NCBI GenBank assembly: GCA_963965975.1
Contig: OZ014411.1
Span: forward strand, 23,109,249-23,173,248
DNA: 64,000 bases
DNA from: Xestospongia bergquistia
Lineage: Eukaryota; Porifera; Demospongiae; Haplosclerida; Petrosiidae
Reading direction: 5' to 3'
The notes under the pieces are model-generated. The model saw only the letters and a list, made by a program, of their open reading frames with translations, was not told where the DNA came from and ran no database searches. Shown one piece after another: positions 10,850 to 23,519 of the stretch; positions within the stretch are counted from its first letter, which is position 1, and every line of letters begins with the position of its first letter. Position numbers and translations under genes: made by a program.

Positions 10850-11505
10850 GTTTCAGCAAATATCAGGAAGTTACTTAAATACAAGTAGAGTAACAAAAGA
10901 CATGAGTTAAACATTGTTAACAAGCAATTGTGCTAAAAGGTTTACCTAATTAACAACTGAACCACAAATGTATAATTGTTTAATAACACTAATTAACAAG
11001 TCTACAGTAACCATACATGTGTTTTAATTAACATACTACAATTATTTTGTTCTAATATAATGTATTTGTGCATATTTGCTTTTTTTATTAAAAATTAACA
11101 GTCAACATTATGTTCATGCATAATCAAAGTAAATCACATTGTTTAATATTAACATTACATATACTGTGATATACATGAAAGAAGGACTCTAAAGAAGAGA
11201 CTTATGATAATAACAAACATTATTTTAACTTGTTCTGTGTTGATCATGGGTCTTCGTGACCATTAAAAAGATCTAAGTGCAATGTGACAGACTCAAGTTG
11301 CTAGGCTATGAGACCATTCTGTTTACTGTAAGCATGAGCACCAATTGTGACTCCTCTCCCAGTACAGCTAATGTTCCTGTTGATAGCAAGAAGTAGGCCC
11401 AAATGGTTGGCAAGATACAGAAGGAACAAGTTAAATACATCATACTTCAAGTGTAACAGCAAGATAAGACGAAACCCTTCTGTCAACAGTGGCTGCTTAT
11501 GTCCA
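10850..11505. other. Interval with an unassigned ORF
   Basis: A minus-strand frame at 11301-11561 has no recognisable domain and overlaps the boundary of the dead vWA copy. I see no firm gene. Confidence 0.3.
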
Positions 11506-11509
11506 CACA

Positions 11510-12080
11510 AGGAATTTAATTTAGAATCCATATTAGGTTTGTTAGAAAGTGAAATAAACAATTAGTTAGAATTACTAGTTTATAAACTAATTAATATAAG
11601 TGAGGAATGATAATTATATGTGTATATATGGTATGATATAATCCTAACAATCATCACATCAAAAAAGTAGTAATAAATGACAAGTAACTCAAGTAACAAA
11701 TTGATGCTTTAAATAGACTCACTACTATTAGCAGTGAAGAGCAATAAATACTTCTACAGATGTGAAACTGACTTGCTTTTTGAATTGATGACGACATGTA
11801 ACTACAGGCAAAGGAATATCTATTATTCCCATATTGAAAGCTTGGTCTAGATACTGAGTATAGAAGTCATAGTACCAATGTTAGCTAGAGCTGTACAGTT
11901 TTGATGCTAACTACAGCACAGCTGCAAGTTGAAGTAGCTTCATGTTGAAACAAAATTTAGCTATAACTTTTATAGAAGAGAAGACAGGAAGTTTAAATGC
12001 ATGTTCTTTGCTACTTTAGTAGAGAAAACAAAATATTAAATGCAGTGTTAGGTGTCAGTTATGTAACTTTTAAGAAGAGA
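11510..12080 (-). pseudogene. Decayed copy of vWA-gene exon 1, part of intron 1 and promoter
   Basis: 11510-11700 matches intron 1 of the intact gene (about 9535-9690). 11700-11945 matches exon 1 (signal peptide to Cys-rich region) with indels, and 11950-12080 matches the TATA-bearing promoter units. The same order of exon, intron and promoter indicates duplication of genomic DNA. Small deletions disrupt the coding frame. Confidence 0.72.
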
Positions 12081-12089
12081 AGACAGGAA

Positions 12090-13565
12090 ATTAAAATTGA
12101 ATTTTGTTGCAATTACGTACATTTTAATTATGAGAGACCCGGAAGTTTATCTTGCGATAGTTTCTCATCAAAGTTAATATTCGCTGTAAATTGATTACCA
12201 ATAGTTACAACAATTTTGTTGTCATGGTTTATTAATCTCTTTCATTTACACAGCTAAAAAGATGTCTCATTTTATTGTATGAATTTGTTATGTGAGTTTC
12301 ATTCATGAACATGACTCTGTACGCTGTACTTTAAAAAACTTTGGTATTATCTGTGTTTATGATCATTAGTCTTGATAACCATGCACTGATTTAATGTAAT
12401 ATTGGACACAACTCACATCACCAACCTCTGAGACCATTCTAGAAAGCAAAGTTAGATTGTAGTAAAAACTAGCAATAAGCAGAGTACCTTACTCTTTATT
12501 GTACTAGGACCTTCATGTGATGACCAAAACATTGTACATCCAGTGCTATGGAAACACAACATGGTACAAGTCACATTCCATTTCTCTAAAATATTTCATC
12601 TAGTGCACTTGGATCTGTATGTTAGTAGTTTGTTGAAGGAAATATGTGGATTTACTAAGATGTACATATACATGTGACATGTTAAAACTAGTTATATGCA
12701 AGTACTTACTAAGAAACATCATCACACGTAATACTGATACACTTAAAGTACTAACATATATTAACTATTTAGTATATCCCAATATATGGAATTAAATTTA
12801 ATTGGATTCCATGTTTTGGATATTTAACTGCAAAAGTCTTTAAATACAATTTGTAGTTTTTAAAACAGTGAACTGATTTCTGCCGATATGTAAATATAAT
12901 TTATTAATATTCATAGATTATAGCAATGCATGATGGTTTGTCCAATATCAACTGGAATTAAATAATTGTGACATTACAATCATTAAAGTATAGGAAAGGC
13001 AAAAACCATGTCTCTTTCTTGATAATCATTAATTTGAAGAGGTTTTAGCTAGAAAAAGTTAATTTGTAATAACTCATGACTTGTTTACTTGCGATTACTA
13101 AGATTTTATCTATCAGTAAGATATTTTACCATCATCCATTATTTGTTATTTGATTCATTTGTTAGCATTATTCTTGCTATTGAACTTGCTATTAATTGAA
13201 TCTAAATCAATCATAAAGTATAATATTAACTAATTTGCTTTGTTGTAAATAAGAAATTTGTGTACCTTTCTATTTATAATTTCAATATCTATACTTTGAG
13301 CAATATCTTAGTAAATCCATACAAATGCTAAGAGCATTCATCATAGAGAAATTGAAGCAACACGAAGAAATTGAGCTACCCAAATTTTCAAAGGCCTGTA
13401 ATTAGACCAGGAAAAAGTGAAGATGACTATATGTATACAATTGAATAATAGTTATATTAAAAATCAACCATATTAACTCCTTAAAGCTAGAAATTCACGA
13501 TATATTTAATATTCCAGCATTACAATGATTATAAACAGTTGTCCATTTAACTTAATCAAATATTA
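12090..13565. other. AT-rich interval without a recognised gene
   Basis: A weak similarity between about 12340-12440 and 11225-11320 suggests the duplication behind the dead vWA copy extends a little further. No splice-consistent exons were found. Confidence 0.3.
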
Positions 13566-13569
13566 AATT

Positions 13570-13840
13570 GTCATTAATTGATTTTTTATTGACTTTCTAT
13601 TAATTAACAACTAATTAAATTCTTCAAAATACATAAGTAGTTCAACTATTCTACAAGTTGTTGCTGGACAAAAATATAGTTATAAGGCAATGTCTATATA
13701 ATTATGATATAAAGTACAATATTTCGATCAAAAACTTGTTAACTAGAGAGTTTAGCAATCTCAGTAATTTTCTATTACAATATGTGTGTATCAATAATGT
13801 TATAAAACTAGTATATGTATATAAGAAGCAGCTGTTATTA
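13570..13840. repeat. Dispersed repeat shared with 55.2 kb and 61.6 kb
   Basis: The sequence from ttaattgattttttattga to the aatatgtgtgtat region resembles 55205-55450 and 61565-61815 in order and spacing (aacaactaattaaa, ttctacaag, aaaatatagtt, gcaatgtctatat). This argues that the 107-codon frame at 13658-13981 is not a protein gene. Confidence 0.5.
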
Positions 13841-13989
13841 ATATACTATAGTAGACAGAAATTTGAGAAGACACTTTCTTACTCCTACACTCTCTTTCTC
13901 ACACAAACACACATCCAGATCGAGACATGTCTGACTACCTTTGATATTGAAAATAAAACTGTGGAGACTCCAGAGGATTAACCCCTTCT

Positions 13990-14950
13990 TCCTGATCATG
14001 ATTGACTTATAGCTATGTTAATTAACTTTAATGTACACTGATATAGTGCATTATCTGGAGTAGTAGATACCCTATATTGTTCATGTAAGTCCTATTACAA
14101 CTTGATGTAAGGATAGACAAAATATTTTCATTAATTATGTTTATATCTAGGCATTAATATAACTTAATTATTTATCATGTGATCTTTTGTCTCTAGTTTA
14201 GATTACTATTACAATATGATGTGATGTGCCCTGATCTTGTAGAGTTTCAATGTCAAATGTCTCCTTCCACTAGAATCTTGACAGAAGAGAAAAGATCTAG
14301 GACCATTGATGGTATAAGGTGAACTTATAGATGCTTTTAATTCTTAAAATTTTATTGGAGTCCTTGTCAAAATCCAAAGGCTGGTAACTTACCTCATCAA
14401 CCTCAGTTAATCAAAGCCTAGACAATCCCATTGTCGAGGAGCTACATGGCACTTTTGTTAGAAGTGGTCAGGGCACTGGGAGAGGACTCAGAGGAATGAC
14501 ATATACCATCTAGTTTATCACCAACAACTGGAAAAGAAGAAGCTAGTCCCAATAGAAATTACAATGAGGAAGAAGAAACAGAAATAGAGAAAGCTGTCAC
14601 TGATAATGATCTTGCATTTTCTGGTACAATTCAAAGTGTCTTCTGTGAGTATTTTGTTGTGTGTTGAGCACTTTGCCAATTATAAACACTTCATTAATCA
14701 GACATATAACTAATGATTACATAACAGGGAACGGTTTCAAACTTTGACAAAACAGCATTTCTATCTGACTAACCTATTATTGGTTGAGCCTTCTATTCCA
14801 CATTTCTAGATATGTCCACATTCTCAATCAGAAAATCATATCAACATAGGATCCTGATAAGACCAGTAATAATTTAGTACTGTTTCATAACTATGTAGAG
14901 AGTCATGAGCACAATAGTGGTATTCCATCCACACCCTCTGGTGGGAACAC
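13990..14950. other. Possible decayed coding sequence, unassigned
   Basis: A plus-strand open stretch at about 14500-14645 encodes an acidic Ser/Glu-rich segment (NEEEETEIEKAVTDNDLAF) ending at a GTGAGT donor, but stops interrupt it upstream in every frame. It may be an old exon. Confidence 0.25.
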
Positions 14951-14987
14951 ATCCTCAGGTATCTCTTTTGAGTATGGTTAAAACAAC

Positions 14988-15134
14988 TTTCACACTCCTG
15001 TATCCTTGATCAGTCCAAACATTGATTTTTACAAACCACCTAAAGCACTGTCCTCTTCTTGTGCTATACAGAATATATCCTTTGGTTTGATTATGATCAT
15101 CATCATTTGCTAACAGAGTTAACAACTGAATATC
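14988..15134 (-). CDS. Candidate orphan exon, function unknown
   Basis: A strong acceptor (TTATTTCGCAG) precedes 49 open codons on the minus strand: DIQLLTLLANDDDHNQTKGY, then a basic stretch, then FRWFVKINVWTDQGYRSVK. It ends at a weak GTTGTT donor. The composition looks protein-like, with DDD, Trp and charged residues. I do not recognise a family, and no partner exons were found nearby, so it may be a remnant. Confidence 0.27.
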
Positions 15135-15179
15135 CTGCGAAATAAATAATAGTTTATAATATACTACATACATGAAATT

Positions 15180-15840
15180 GACAGATTAAGTAGCTATAAT
15201 TGTCAAAACTGGAGGTTGCAAGAAGTGACTTAACATATTTAGCGTATGTAGTTCTGGGGATTACATTTATAAATATAACTGAATTATAACATAATATCAG
15301 CTTTATTTTTAGTATTATTTTAGTTTTTGGCAGCTAAAAATTTTAGTTTTAGTTGATAATAAAGAAATTTTTTAGTTTAATTTTGTTAGTTTACTAAATG
15401 TTTTAGGGTCTACTAAAATAAATTTAGTTTTAGTTTACTAAAACAACACTAACGGCTTCTATGATGAAGTCACATAAAATTACATCTGCAAGGTTAAAAT
15501 GGATTACCTTTTCAGGGCTGTTTTATGCCATACCTAGTTATATTTACAACAAGTTAAATCATTTATTATAAGACTGAAAGCTATGAGTGATATTGATTAA
15601 AATATGAGATGGAATTGATATTAAAGGAAGAGGACTAACCTTAATGGGAATGTGCTTTGATTTTAGAAAAAACAGGTCAATAAAAGCAATTCAACTTAAT
15701 GCTAGTTTATAATCTTTTATAAAACACTGGTTTGTTTAATCAATTCTTTAAGATTGAGTGTAGTAGCAAGCCTTAGATGTTTTTATTTGCATAATATAAT
15801 TCTAATGGTCCATTGTACAAACAGGAATCTGATTGCTTAT
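15180..15840. other. Interval with TTTTAGTTT-rich DNA and repeat fragments
   Basis: 15305-15445 is rich in the word ttttagttt. 15455-15540 contains a fragment of the 240-bp unit repeated at 19.07-19.54 kb. No gene was found. Confidence 0.4.
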
Positions 15841-15847
15841 GTAATAT

Positions 15848-15872
15848 GATGTCATAAGTAGTTATATAAAAG
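15848..15872 (+). promoter_or_regulatory. Conserved stefin-array promoter: CRE-like site plus TATA box
   Basis: TGATGTCATAAG (resembling an ATF/CREB/bZIP site) is followed about 5 bp later by TATATAAA. The pair is preserved in all eight units: TGATGTCA starts at about 15848, 17324, 18819, 20005, 21393, 36362, 37510 and 38865. It lies about 100-125 bp upstream of the start codon. The motif is seen; the factor is inferred. Confidence 0.6.
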
Positions 15873-15971
15873 AATACTTACACAGTAAAAACACATAGGT
15901 ACTACAGTAGAAACCACGTTAAAATATTTGATTAGTTGAACTTCATTTGCAGTCATCAAAATAAGCAAATA

Positions 15972-16435
15972 ATGTGCAGTAAACTTGCTGTTGAATCTGA
16001 TGGATACAGTCCACAATGGCCTGTAGATGATGAAATATCAAAAATAGCCTATGAAGTAAGAATCAACATAAATGAATAATTTACTTCTTGTTATATGTTT
16101 TAGATGAAAGCACAAATTGAGCTTCAAACTGGACAAAAGTTTGAATATTATCAGCCACTTGTCTATCGTCGATCACCCTATATGGATAGTGGTGGAATTG
16201 GTCCAGTACTAACTGAATTGGATTATATCATAAAAGTAAGAGATAGCTTACAATGTAAAAAGTCATTGATTTTTATTCCTAGGTGTCTACTAAAAAATAC
16301 ACTGAGTGTATTCATATCTCAGTCCATCAAGATACAATAAACAAATCCATCAATTTGAATGCATTTCAGCTCACCATTCCCCTCAATGCTGCTTTGGAGC
16401 CAATTTTTCTCCCTGTGGCATTTATGCCTAAGTAA
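15972..16435 (+). CDS. Stefin-like (cystatin-fold) protein, copy A
   Basis: Exons 15972-16055, 16104-16235 and 16283-16435, with introns of 48 and 47 bp, all phase 0; 122 residues and no signal peptide, so probably cytosolic. It aligns with animal stefins (cystatin A/B): MC start; ISKIAYEMKAQIE for the helix equivalent to IADQVRSQLE; KFEYYQPLVYRRS for the first strand; DYIIKVSTKKYTECIHISV for the strand pair equivalent to YFIKV...HLRV. Both introns fall where I recall the stefin introns (before the MKAQ equivalent and next to IKV). The QVVAG-type loop that blocks papain-like proteases is absent; PYMDSGGIGPVLTEL stands in its place. Inhibition of cysteine proteases is therefore uncertain. Tail: VAFMPK. 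Confidence 0.75.
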
Positions 16436-17445
16436 ACTCGTAAAAGAACTACACTTTTTGGTTTATTTATTTTAGTTTTCCTTGTTTTCTTTGCTTAGTG
16501 TTTACTTCTTTTTTTGTAATACTTAAAAAGAAGTTTATTTTGCTTATATGATAGTTACAACTGTCAATGAATCCTAGGCTGACAATTGCTTTTGTGACTC
16601 TTAACAATTTAATTAAATTACAATTGATATAATGGGTTTTTTTCTTGTGAAGAAACCATAGTGTTGACTTCCAGATGGTCTTAATTGTAAATATAATTTA
16701 ATTAGTTGTGGTTTATAGTTTTTTTAAAAGCCATACAGGGTAAGTACATGTACATTCTAGTCTTCATAGAAATAAATGCATGTAACAATAATGTAGATCA
16801 TAATACTTGTTAATTTGATAATATTCTCTAATTATGGATTAACTTAATATATATAACAACTCAATATGCTGTTATTCACCTTATTCAAAGATAACATATA
16901 CTACAGTTATGGTAGCATCAATTATAAAGTGTTAAAGGTTGCTACACTATACAGACAACCAGTGTGGAACTTAAATTAGAGTTATTAGCAATATAGGTAT
17001 CAATTGTAGGTATTACTGTGTTCTTTCACTTAAATGAGTCGTCCTTTATTTATCACTGTATCACAATATACAATCATGCTACTCATAGCACTATATGATG
17101 TACTAATTAAGTAAATGTTGAAAGATAAAGTATATTGACATGTGTATACATAATTATAAAATATTTTAATTAGTTTTTACTAAAGACTGTGAGAGTCTCC
17201 TTGAATCTAGCTTATATTGTCTTTTACAAAGCTCTGACCAGTTGAATAGAGATATCAATACATTGTGGTCTTTAAAGTATTATAACTATATTACAAAACA
17301 GGAAGCTAACTGTTTATGTAATATGATGTCATAAGTAGTTATATAAAAAGTGATAACACAATAAAAAATAACTACTACAGTTGAAAACCACGTTAAAGTA
17401 TTTGATTAGTTGAACTTCATCAGCAGTCATCAAAATAAGCAAATA

Positions 17446-17911
17446 ATGTGCAGTAAACTTGCTGTTGAATCTGATGGATACAGTCCACAATGGCCTGTAG
17501 ATGATGAAATATCAAAAATAGCCTATGAAGTAAGAATCAACATAAATGAATAATTTACTTCTTAATTGTTATATCTTTTAGATGAAAGCACAAATTGAGG
17601 CTCAAACTGGACAAAAGTTTGAATATTATCAGCCACTTGTCTATCGTCGATCACCCTATATGGATAGTGGTGGAATTGGTCCAGTACTAACTGAATTGGA
17701 TTATATCATAAAAGTAAGAGATAGCTTACAATGTAAAGTCATTGATTGTTATTTCTAGGTGTCTACTAAAAAATACACTGAGTGTATTCATATCTCAGTC
17801 CATCAAGATACAATAAACAAATCCATCAATTTGAATGCATTTCAGCTCACCATTCCCCTCAATGCTGCTTTGGATCCAATTTTTCTCCCTGTGGCATTTA
17901 TGCCTAGGTGA
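17446..17911 (+). CDS. Stefin-like protein, copy B
   Basis: Exons 17446-17529, 17582-17713 and 17759-17911; 122 residues. Nearly identical to copy A, with a Leu-to-Ala change in the second exon (QIEAQTGQ) and an Arg ending (VAFMPR, with TGA in place of TAA). The start, promoter and splice sites are intact. Confidence 0.73.
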
Positions 17912-18932
17912 ACTCGTAAAAGAACTACACTTTTTGGTTATTTATTTTAGTTTGTATTGTTTTCTTTGCTTATTATAGTATATGTGATATGTTCTCTTAA
18001 ATTGTATTAGTGTATAATGTTTTTTTGTAAAATTTAAAAAGAAGTTTATTTTGCTTACATGATAGTTACAACTGTCAATGAATCCTAGGCTGACAATTGC
18101 TTTTGTGACTCTTAACAATTTAATTAAATTACAATTGATGTGATGGTTCCTTGTGAAGAAACCATAGTGTTGACTGCCAGATGGTCTTAATTGTAAATAT
18201 AATTCAATTTATGGTTTATAGTTTTCTTAAAAGCCATACAGGGTAAGTACATGTACATTCTAGTCTTCATAGAAATAAATGCATGTAACAATAATGTAGA
18301 TTATAATACTTGTTAATTTGATAATATTCTCTAATTATGGATTAACTTAATATATGTAACAACTCAATATGCTATTATTCACCTTGCTCAAATATAACAT
18401 AAACTACAGTTATGGTAGCATCAATGATAAAATGTTAAAGGTTGCTACACTATACAGACAACCAGTGTGGAACTTAAATTAGAGTTATTAGTAATAGGTA
18501 TTAATTGTAGGTATTACTGTGTTCTTTCACTTAAATGAATCGTCCTTCATTTATCACAGTATCACAAAATACAATCATGCTACTCATAGCACAACTATAT
18601 GATGTACTAAGTAAATGTTAAAAGATATAATTATATTGCATACACAATCATGAAATGTTTTAATTAGTTTATGCTGAGAGTATCCTTGAATCTAGCTTAT
18701 ATAGTCTTTTACAAAACCCTGACCTGTTTAATAGACATATCAACACAATGTGGTCTTTAATGTATTATAGCTGATATAACTATATTGAATAAACAGGAAG
18801 CTGATTGCTTATGTAGTATGATGTCATAAGTAGTTATATAAAAAATATTAACACATAGCTACTACAGTTGAAAACCACGTTAAAGTATTTGATTAGTTGA
18901 ACTTCATTTGCAGTCATCAAAATAAGCAAATA

Positions 18933-18977
18933 ACGTGCAGTAAACTTGCTGTTGAATCTGATGGATACAGTTCACAG
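18933..18977 (+). pseudogene. Truncated stefin-like copy C
   Basis: Only the first 15 codons of exon 1 remain. The start codon is ACG instead of ATG. After the SDGYS codons the sequence switches abruptly at about 18977 to unrelated repeat DNA (ACCCCCCTATTGC). The promoter upstream is still recognisable. The same junction occurs in copy F at 36.5 kb. Confidence 0.75.
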
Positions 18978-19073
18978 ACCCCCCTATTGCTACCCCATGG
19001 CTGCAGTCATCATGATAAAGATAGTGTCATACAAGTGGCTACTTGACACAATTGTGCCCTAAGCCTAACTTTA

Positions 19074-19540
19074 CAACAAACATAACATGTTTTCTTAAAA
19101 TGTAACAAGCTATTGTTAGTGGTCAGTCTAGCTACTGAAGTCATGTGAATAATTGAATAAGTTCATGAATAACTACAAAACATTAGCTATATGGCATCTA
19201 TGATGAAGTCACATAAAGTTACATTTGCAAGGTTGTAATTTGATTACCTATTTCAGGGCTGTTTCCTATCATACTTAATTAAATTGACAAGAAACTAAAT
19301 CTAAAGCATTACAATAAACATAACATGTTTTCTTAAAATGTAACAAGCTATGGTTAGTGGTCAGTCTAGCTACTGAAGTCATGTGAATAATTGAATAAGT
19401 TCATGAATAACTACAAAACATTAGCTATATGGCATCTATGATGAAGTCATATAAAGTTACATTTGCAAGGTTGTAATTTGATTACCTTTTTCAGGGCTGT
19501 TTCCTGATTAAATTTACAAGAAGATAAATCTAAAGCATTT
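19074..19540 (+). repeat. 240-bp unit in tandem (two copies)
   Basis: Unit: aacaaacataacatgtttt ... ggtcagtctagctactgaag ... gcatctatgatgaagtca ... cagggctgtttcc, once at 19074-19300 and again at 19310-19540. The pair recurs at about 36613-37040 in block B, and a fragment lies at 15455-15540. Confidence 0.75.
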
Positions 19541-20130
19541 TTTATGAGACTGAAAGCTTTGAGCGATATTGCTTAAAGTATGAGATGAAATTGATATTAA
19601 AGAAGAGGACTAGCCTCATTGGGAATGTACTTTCATTTTAGAAAAAACAGGTCAATCAATTAAGAAACTTTGGAAACATTAGGTACTAAAGAAGTGACAG
19701 CAAGAGATATGAAAAGGCTCACATTTTTGGTTGATACACTAATACAGACAACCAGAATAGAAATTTTATAAGTGTTAATAACGATCAAGATACAGAGTGT
19801 TCACATGCAGTACACACACAATCATTAATAACTGTAATTAGTTTATACTAAAGGCAATTCAACTTAATGCTAGTTTATAAAACACTGGCCTGTTTAATCA
19901 ATTCTTTAAGATTGAGTGTAGTAGCAAGCCTTAGATGTTTTTATTTGCATAATATAATTCTAATGGTCCATTGTACAAACAGGAAGCTGATTGCTTATGC
20001 AGTATGATGTCATAAGTAGTTATATAAAGAATAATAACACAGTAAAAAACACTTAGCTACTACAGTTGAAAACCACCTTAAAGTATTTGATCAGTTGAAC
20101 TTCATTTGCAGTCATCAAAATAAGCAAATA

Positions 20131-20598
20131 ATGTGCAGTAAACTTGCTGTTGAATCTGATGGATACAGTCCACAATGGCCTGTAGATGATGAAATATCAA
20201 AAATAGCCTATGAAGTAAGAATCAACATAAATGAATAAGTTTACTTCTTGTTATATGTTTTAGATGAAAGCACAAATTGAGCTTCAAACTGGACAAAAGT
20301 TTGAATATTATCAGCCACTTGTCTATTGTCAATCACCCTGTATGGATAAAGGTGGAATTGGTCCAGTACTAACTGAACTGGATTATGTTATCAAAGTAAG
20401 AAATAGGTTACAATTTATAATTTTGACTAATCAATTTGTTATTCCTAGGTGTCAACTAAAAAAAACACTGAGTGTATTCATATCTCAGTCCATCAAGATA
20501 CAATTAACAAATCCATCAATTTGAATGCATTTCAGCTCACCATTCCTATCAATGCTGCTTTGGAGCCTATCTTTCTTCCTGTGACTAAAACAACTTAA
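20131..20598 (+). CDS. Stefin-like protein, copy D (Cys variant)
   Basis: Exons 20131-20214, 20264-20395 and 20449-20598; 121 residues. It differs from copy A inside the unusual loop: YCQSPCMDKGG instead of YRRSPYMDSGG. This places two cysteines four residues apart just where stefins carry their inhibitory loop. It also has KKNTE for KKYTE and ends VTKTT. The pair of Cys could change loop geometry or redox behaviour; this is inference. The counterpart in block B is copy G. Confidence 0.74.
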
Positions 20599-21506
20599 AA
20601 TAAACTTGTGAACGAGCTATACTTTTTAGTATGCCTTGTTTTCTTTACTTTTTGTAGTTAATATGATTTATTCATCTTACATTGTAGGATAGTGTTCAAA
20701 TCTATTTTGTAATACTTAAAAGCTAGTTCCATTCTCTAGCATAACAGTTGCAACTGTCAATGAATCCTAGACCAACATTTATTCTTATGACACTTAACAA
20801 TTGAATTAAAGTACTTGTAAGTACATTTTGTTACTTCTAATAAAGCCATCAAGGGTAGGTATATGTATATTGTGGTCTTCAGGGCATTAATGCATGTAAT
20901 TATATAGATCATAATAATTCTTCATTTTCATAATTGCATTAAGATACAACAACTTAATATGCTGTATATTTAAATGATCAAAGATAATATAAGACAACAG
21001 GTGGCATCAATGATAAAGTGTTAGAGGATGCTATTCTATACTGATAACCAGAGTTAGAGTTAATAGCAATAGGTTCCATTGCAGGTGTCTTTTCTCTTAA
21101 AGATATTGCCCTTCATTTATCACTGTATCACAATATGCATTCATGCTACTCATAGCACTATATGATGTACTAATTAACTAAATGTTGAAAGATAAAGTAT
21201 ATTGACATGTGTATACACAATCATAAAATATTTTAATTAGTTTTTACTAAAGACAGTGAGAAACTTCTTGAATCTAGCTTATATTGTCTTTTACAAAGCT
21301 CTGACCTGTTGAATAGACATATCAATACATTGTGGTCTTTAAAGCTGATATAACTATATTGCATAAACAGGAAGTTGATTGCTTATGTAATATGATGTCA
21401 TAAGTAGTTATATAAAAGAATGCTTACACAGTAAAAACACAAAGCTACTACAGTTGAAGTATTTGATTAGTTGAACTTCATTTGCAGTCATCAAAATAAG
21501 CAAATA

Positions 21507-21982
21507 ATGTGCAGTAAACTTGCTGTTGAATCTGATGGATACAGTCCACAATGGCCTGTAGATGATGAAGTATCAAAAATAGCCTATGAAGTAAAAGTCA
21601 ATTCAACATAAATGAATAAGTTTACTTCTTGTTATATGTTTTAGATGAAAGCACAAATTGAGCTTCAAACTGGACAAAAGTTTGAATATTATCAGCCACT
21701 TGTCTATCGTCGATCACCCTATATGGATAAAGGTGGAATTGGTCCAGTACTAACTGAACTGGATTATGTTATCAAAGTAAGAAATAGGTTGCAATTAATA
21801 ATTTTGACTAATCAATTGTTTTTTTTTAGGTGTCAACTAAAAAATACACTGAGTGTATTCATATCTCAGTCCATCAAGATACAATTAACAAATCCATCAA
21901 TTTGAATGCATTTCAGCTCACCATTCCCCTCAATGCTGCTTTGGAACCTATCTTTCTCCCTGTGACATTTCGGCCTTATTAA
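21507..21982 (+). CDS. Stefin-like protein, copy E
   Basis: Exons 21507-21590, 21645-21776 and 21830-21982; 122 residues. It has the Arg/Tyr loop version with Lys (YRRSPYMDKGG), DEV in exon 1, and a distinct tail VTFRPY. The second intron ends in a long T run before TAG. The counterpart in block B is copy H. Confidence 0.74.
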
Positions 21983-22619
21983 ACTAGAGAAAAGACCACT
22001 GATTTTCTGATTTGTTAACAATGTGTTGTTACACTTTTCCTTTGACTTAGCTGTTTTAGTCACATAATGAATTTGTTGACAATATATCATGTCAGTGTTT
22101 TATTGTGATGAATTTGTTAAAAACATATTGTCTTCTACTTCACTTATGAACAGTATGGTAGATAAGTTCTTTAATTTGCTTCGTTTCTTGGCTTTTTATT
22201 GTCATTATGATATATTAATCTTCAACTGTACGTTAGTGTCGAATGTTAACTTTGTCATAATTATCTATATGACAGCTGCAAGTATCTTCTATTTAATAAA
22301 ACGAACTCTGACAATTGCTCTTACTCACTTAACAAATCGAATTAAAATTATTGTAAGTCAATGTAGTGGTTTCTAGTAAAGTAATTGTTCTGTTCACTGT
22401 CAGATGGCTTTGCCTTTGAATTGTAACTACATTTTATTGGTTGTGCTTTCAAAGTCTTCTTATAAGCCATTATGCACATTCAGGTCTTCAAGGAAAGTAT
22501 AATATGTGTATGTCAATCATTAACTTAGATAAAATTCTCTAATAATGCATAAAATAACACTGACTGTTTGCTCATCCAGTAGGAGTCAAATATATCAGGT
22601 AGTGTTTAAGGTTAAGTGT

Positions 22620-23340
22620 ACAATTTAACATGGGTCATTTTTGTTATGTAACACTGACATTACATGATGTTTGTTGTCAGTTAAATTACTTTGAAGTTTT
22701 TATACTTCTCTGACAGATTGGGAAAAAAATCTAATGTACAACGTAGTGGCATTTTTGGTGGCAGTAGTGCGTTTTCTGTCTGACTTCTAGGCAAAAGAAG
22801 TGTAACAAAGAAGTCAATTTGACTCTGATATATATAGTCTATCATGAGACACTAACTGTGTACAATTTAACATGCATCACTGTTATGTAGCCCTGATATA
22901 ATACAATGTTTGTTTGTCAGTAATTTCTATAAAAGCCTATAAGAGAAAATGTAATGTACTAAGGAGTGTAACAAAGAAGTCAATTTGGCTCTGATATATA
23001 GTCTGTCATGAGACACTACTGTGTACAATTTAACATACATCACTGTTATGTAGCCCTGACATAATACAATGTTTGTTTGTCAGTAATTTCTATAAAAGCC
23101 TATGAGAGAAAATGTAATGTACTAAGGAGTGTAACAAAGAAGTCAATTTGGCTCTGATATATAGTCTGTCATGAGACACTACTGTGTACAATTTAACATA
23201 CATCACTGTTCATAGGAAAAATATATTGAATACATTCATTGTTTTTATGCCCTGACATTATATAATACTTGTTTATCAGTGATTTCTATAGACACCTATG
23301 AGAGAAAGGGGAAATGTAATGTATAACTTGTTGAGAATTG
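22620..23340 (+). repeat. Tandem repeat, period about 165 bp
   Basis: The word gtgtaacaaagaagtcaatt begins at 22800, 22966 and 23129. Each is followed by a unit containing gtctgtcatgagacacta and caatgtttgtttgtcagt. Block B holds one unit fewer (starts at 40269 and 40434), so the array has changed in length since the duplication. Confidence 0.85.
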
Positions 23341-23519
23341 TAAACTAAAAGATAACATACAATAGTCTAGCGCTAAGAATTGAGCATTAAAACAACTTAA
23401 TAATGTCACCTACAACAAAGAGATATAATAAGCACCTATAAGCAAATATGAATTAAAATGATCCTAACAAAAGTACATCATTAAGAACTAACAATTGATT
23501 AAATTAAACAACAGTACAA

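Larger units (their letters stand above)
15840..22000 (+). repeat. Tandem array of stefin-like gene units, about 1.4 kb each
   Basis: Each unit holds the same promoter, three exons and a 3' flank. The units lie at about 15.84, 17.30, 18.80 (truncated), 19.98 and 21.37 kb. The 22089-22376 frame, although open, lies in sequence homologous to this 3' flank and is not a gene. Confidence 0.85.

Noticed and set aside
13658..13981. 107-codon ORF
   Set aside because: Mostly dispersed repeat also present at 55.2 and 61.6 kb without an ORF; composition is AT-driven.
22089..22376. 95-codon ORF, repeated at 39613-39843
   Set aside because: It lies in the stefin 3' flank: the same gctgacaattgctttt...cttaacaatt sequence follows other stefin copies without an ORF.
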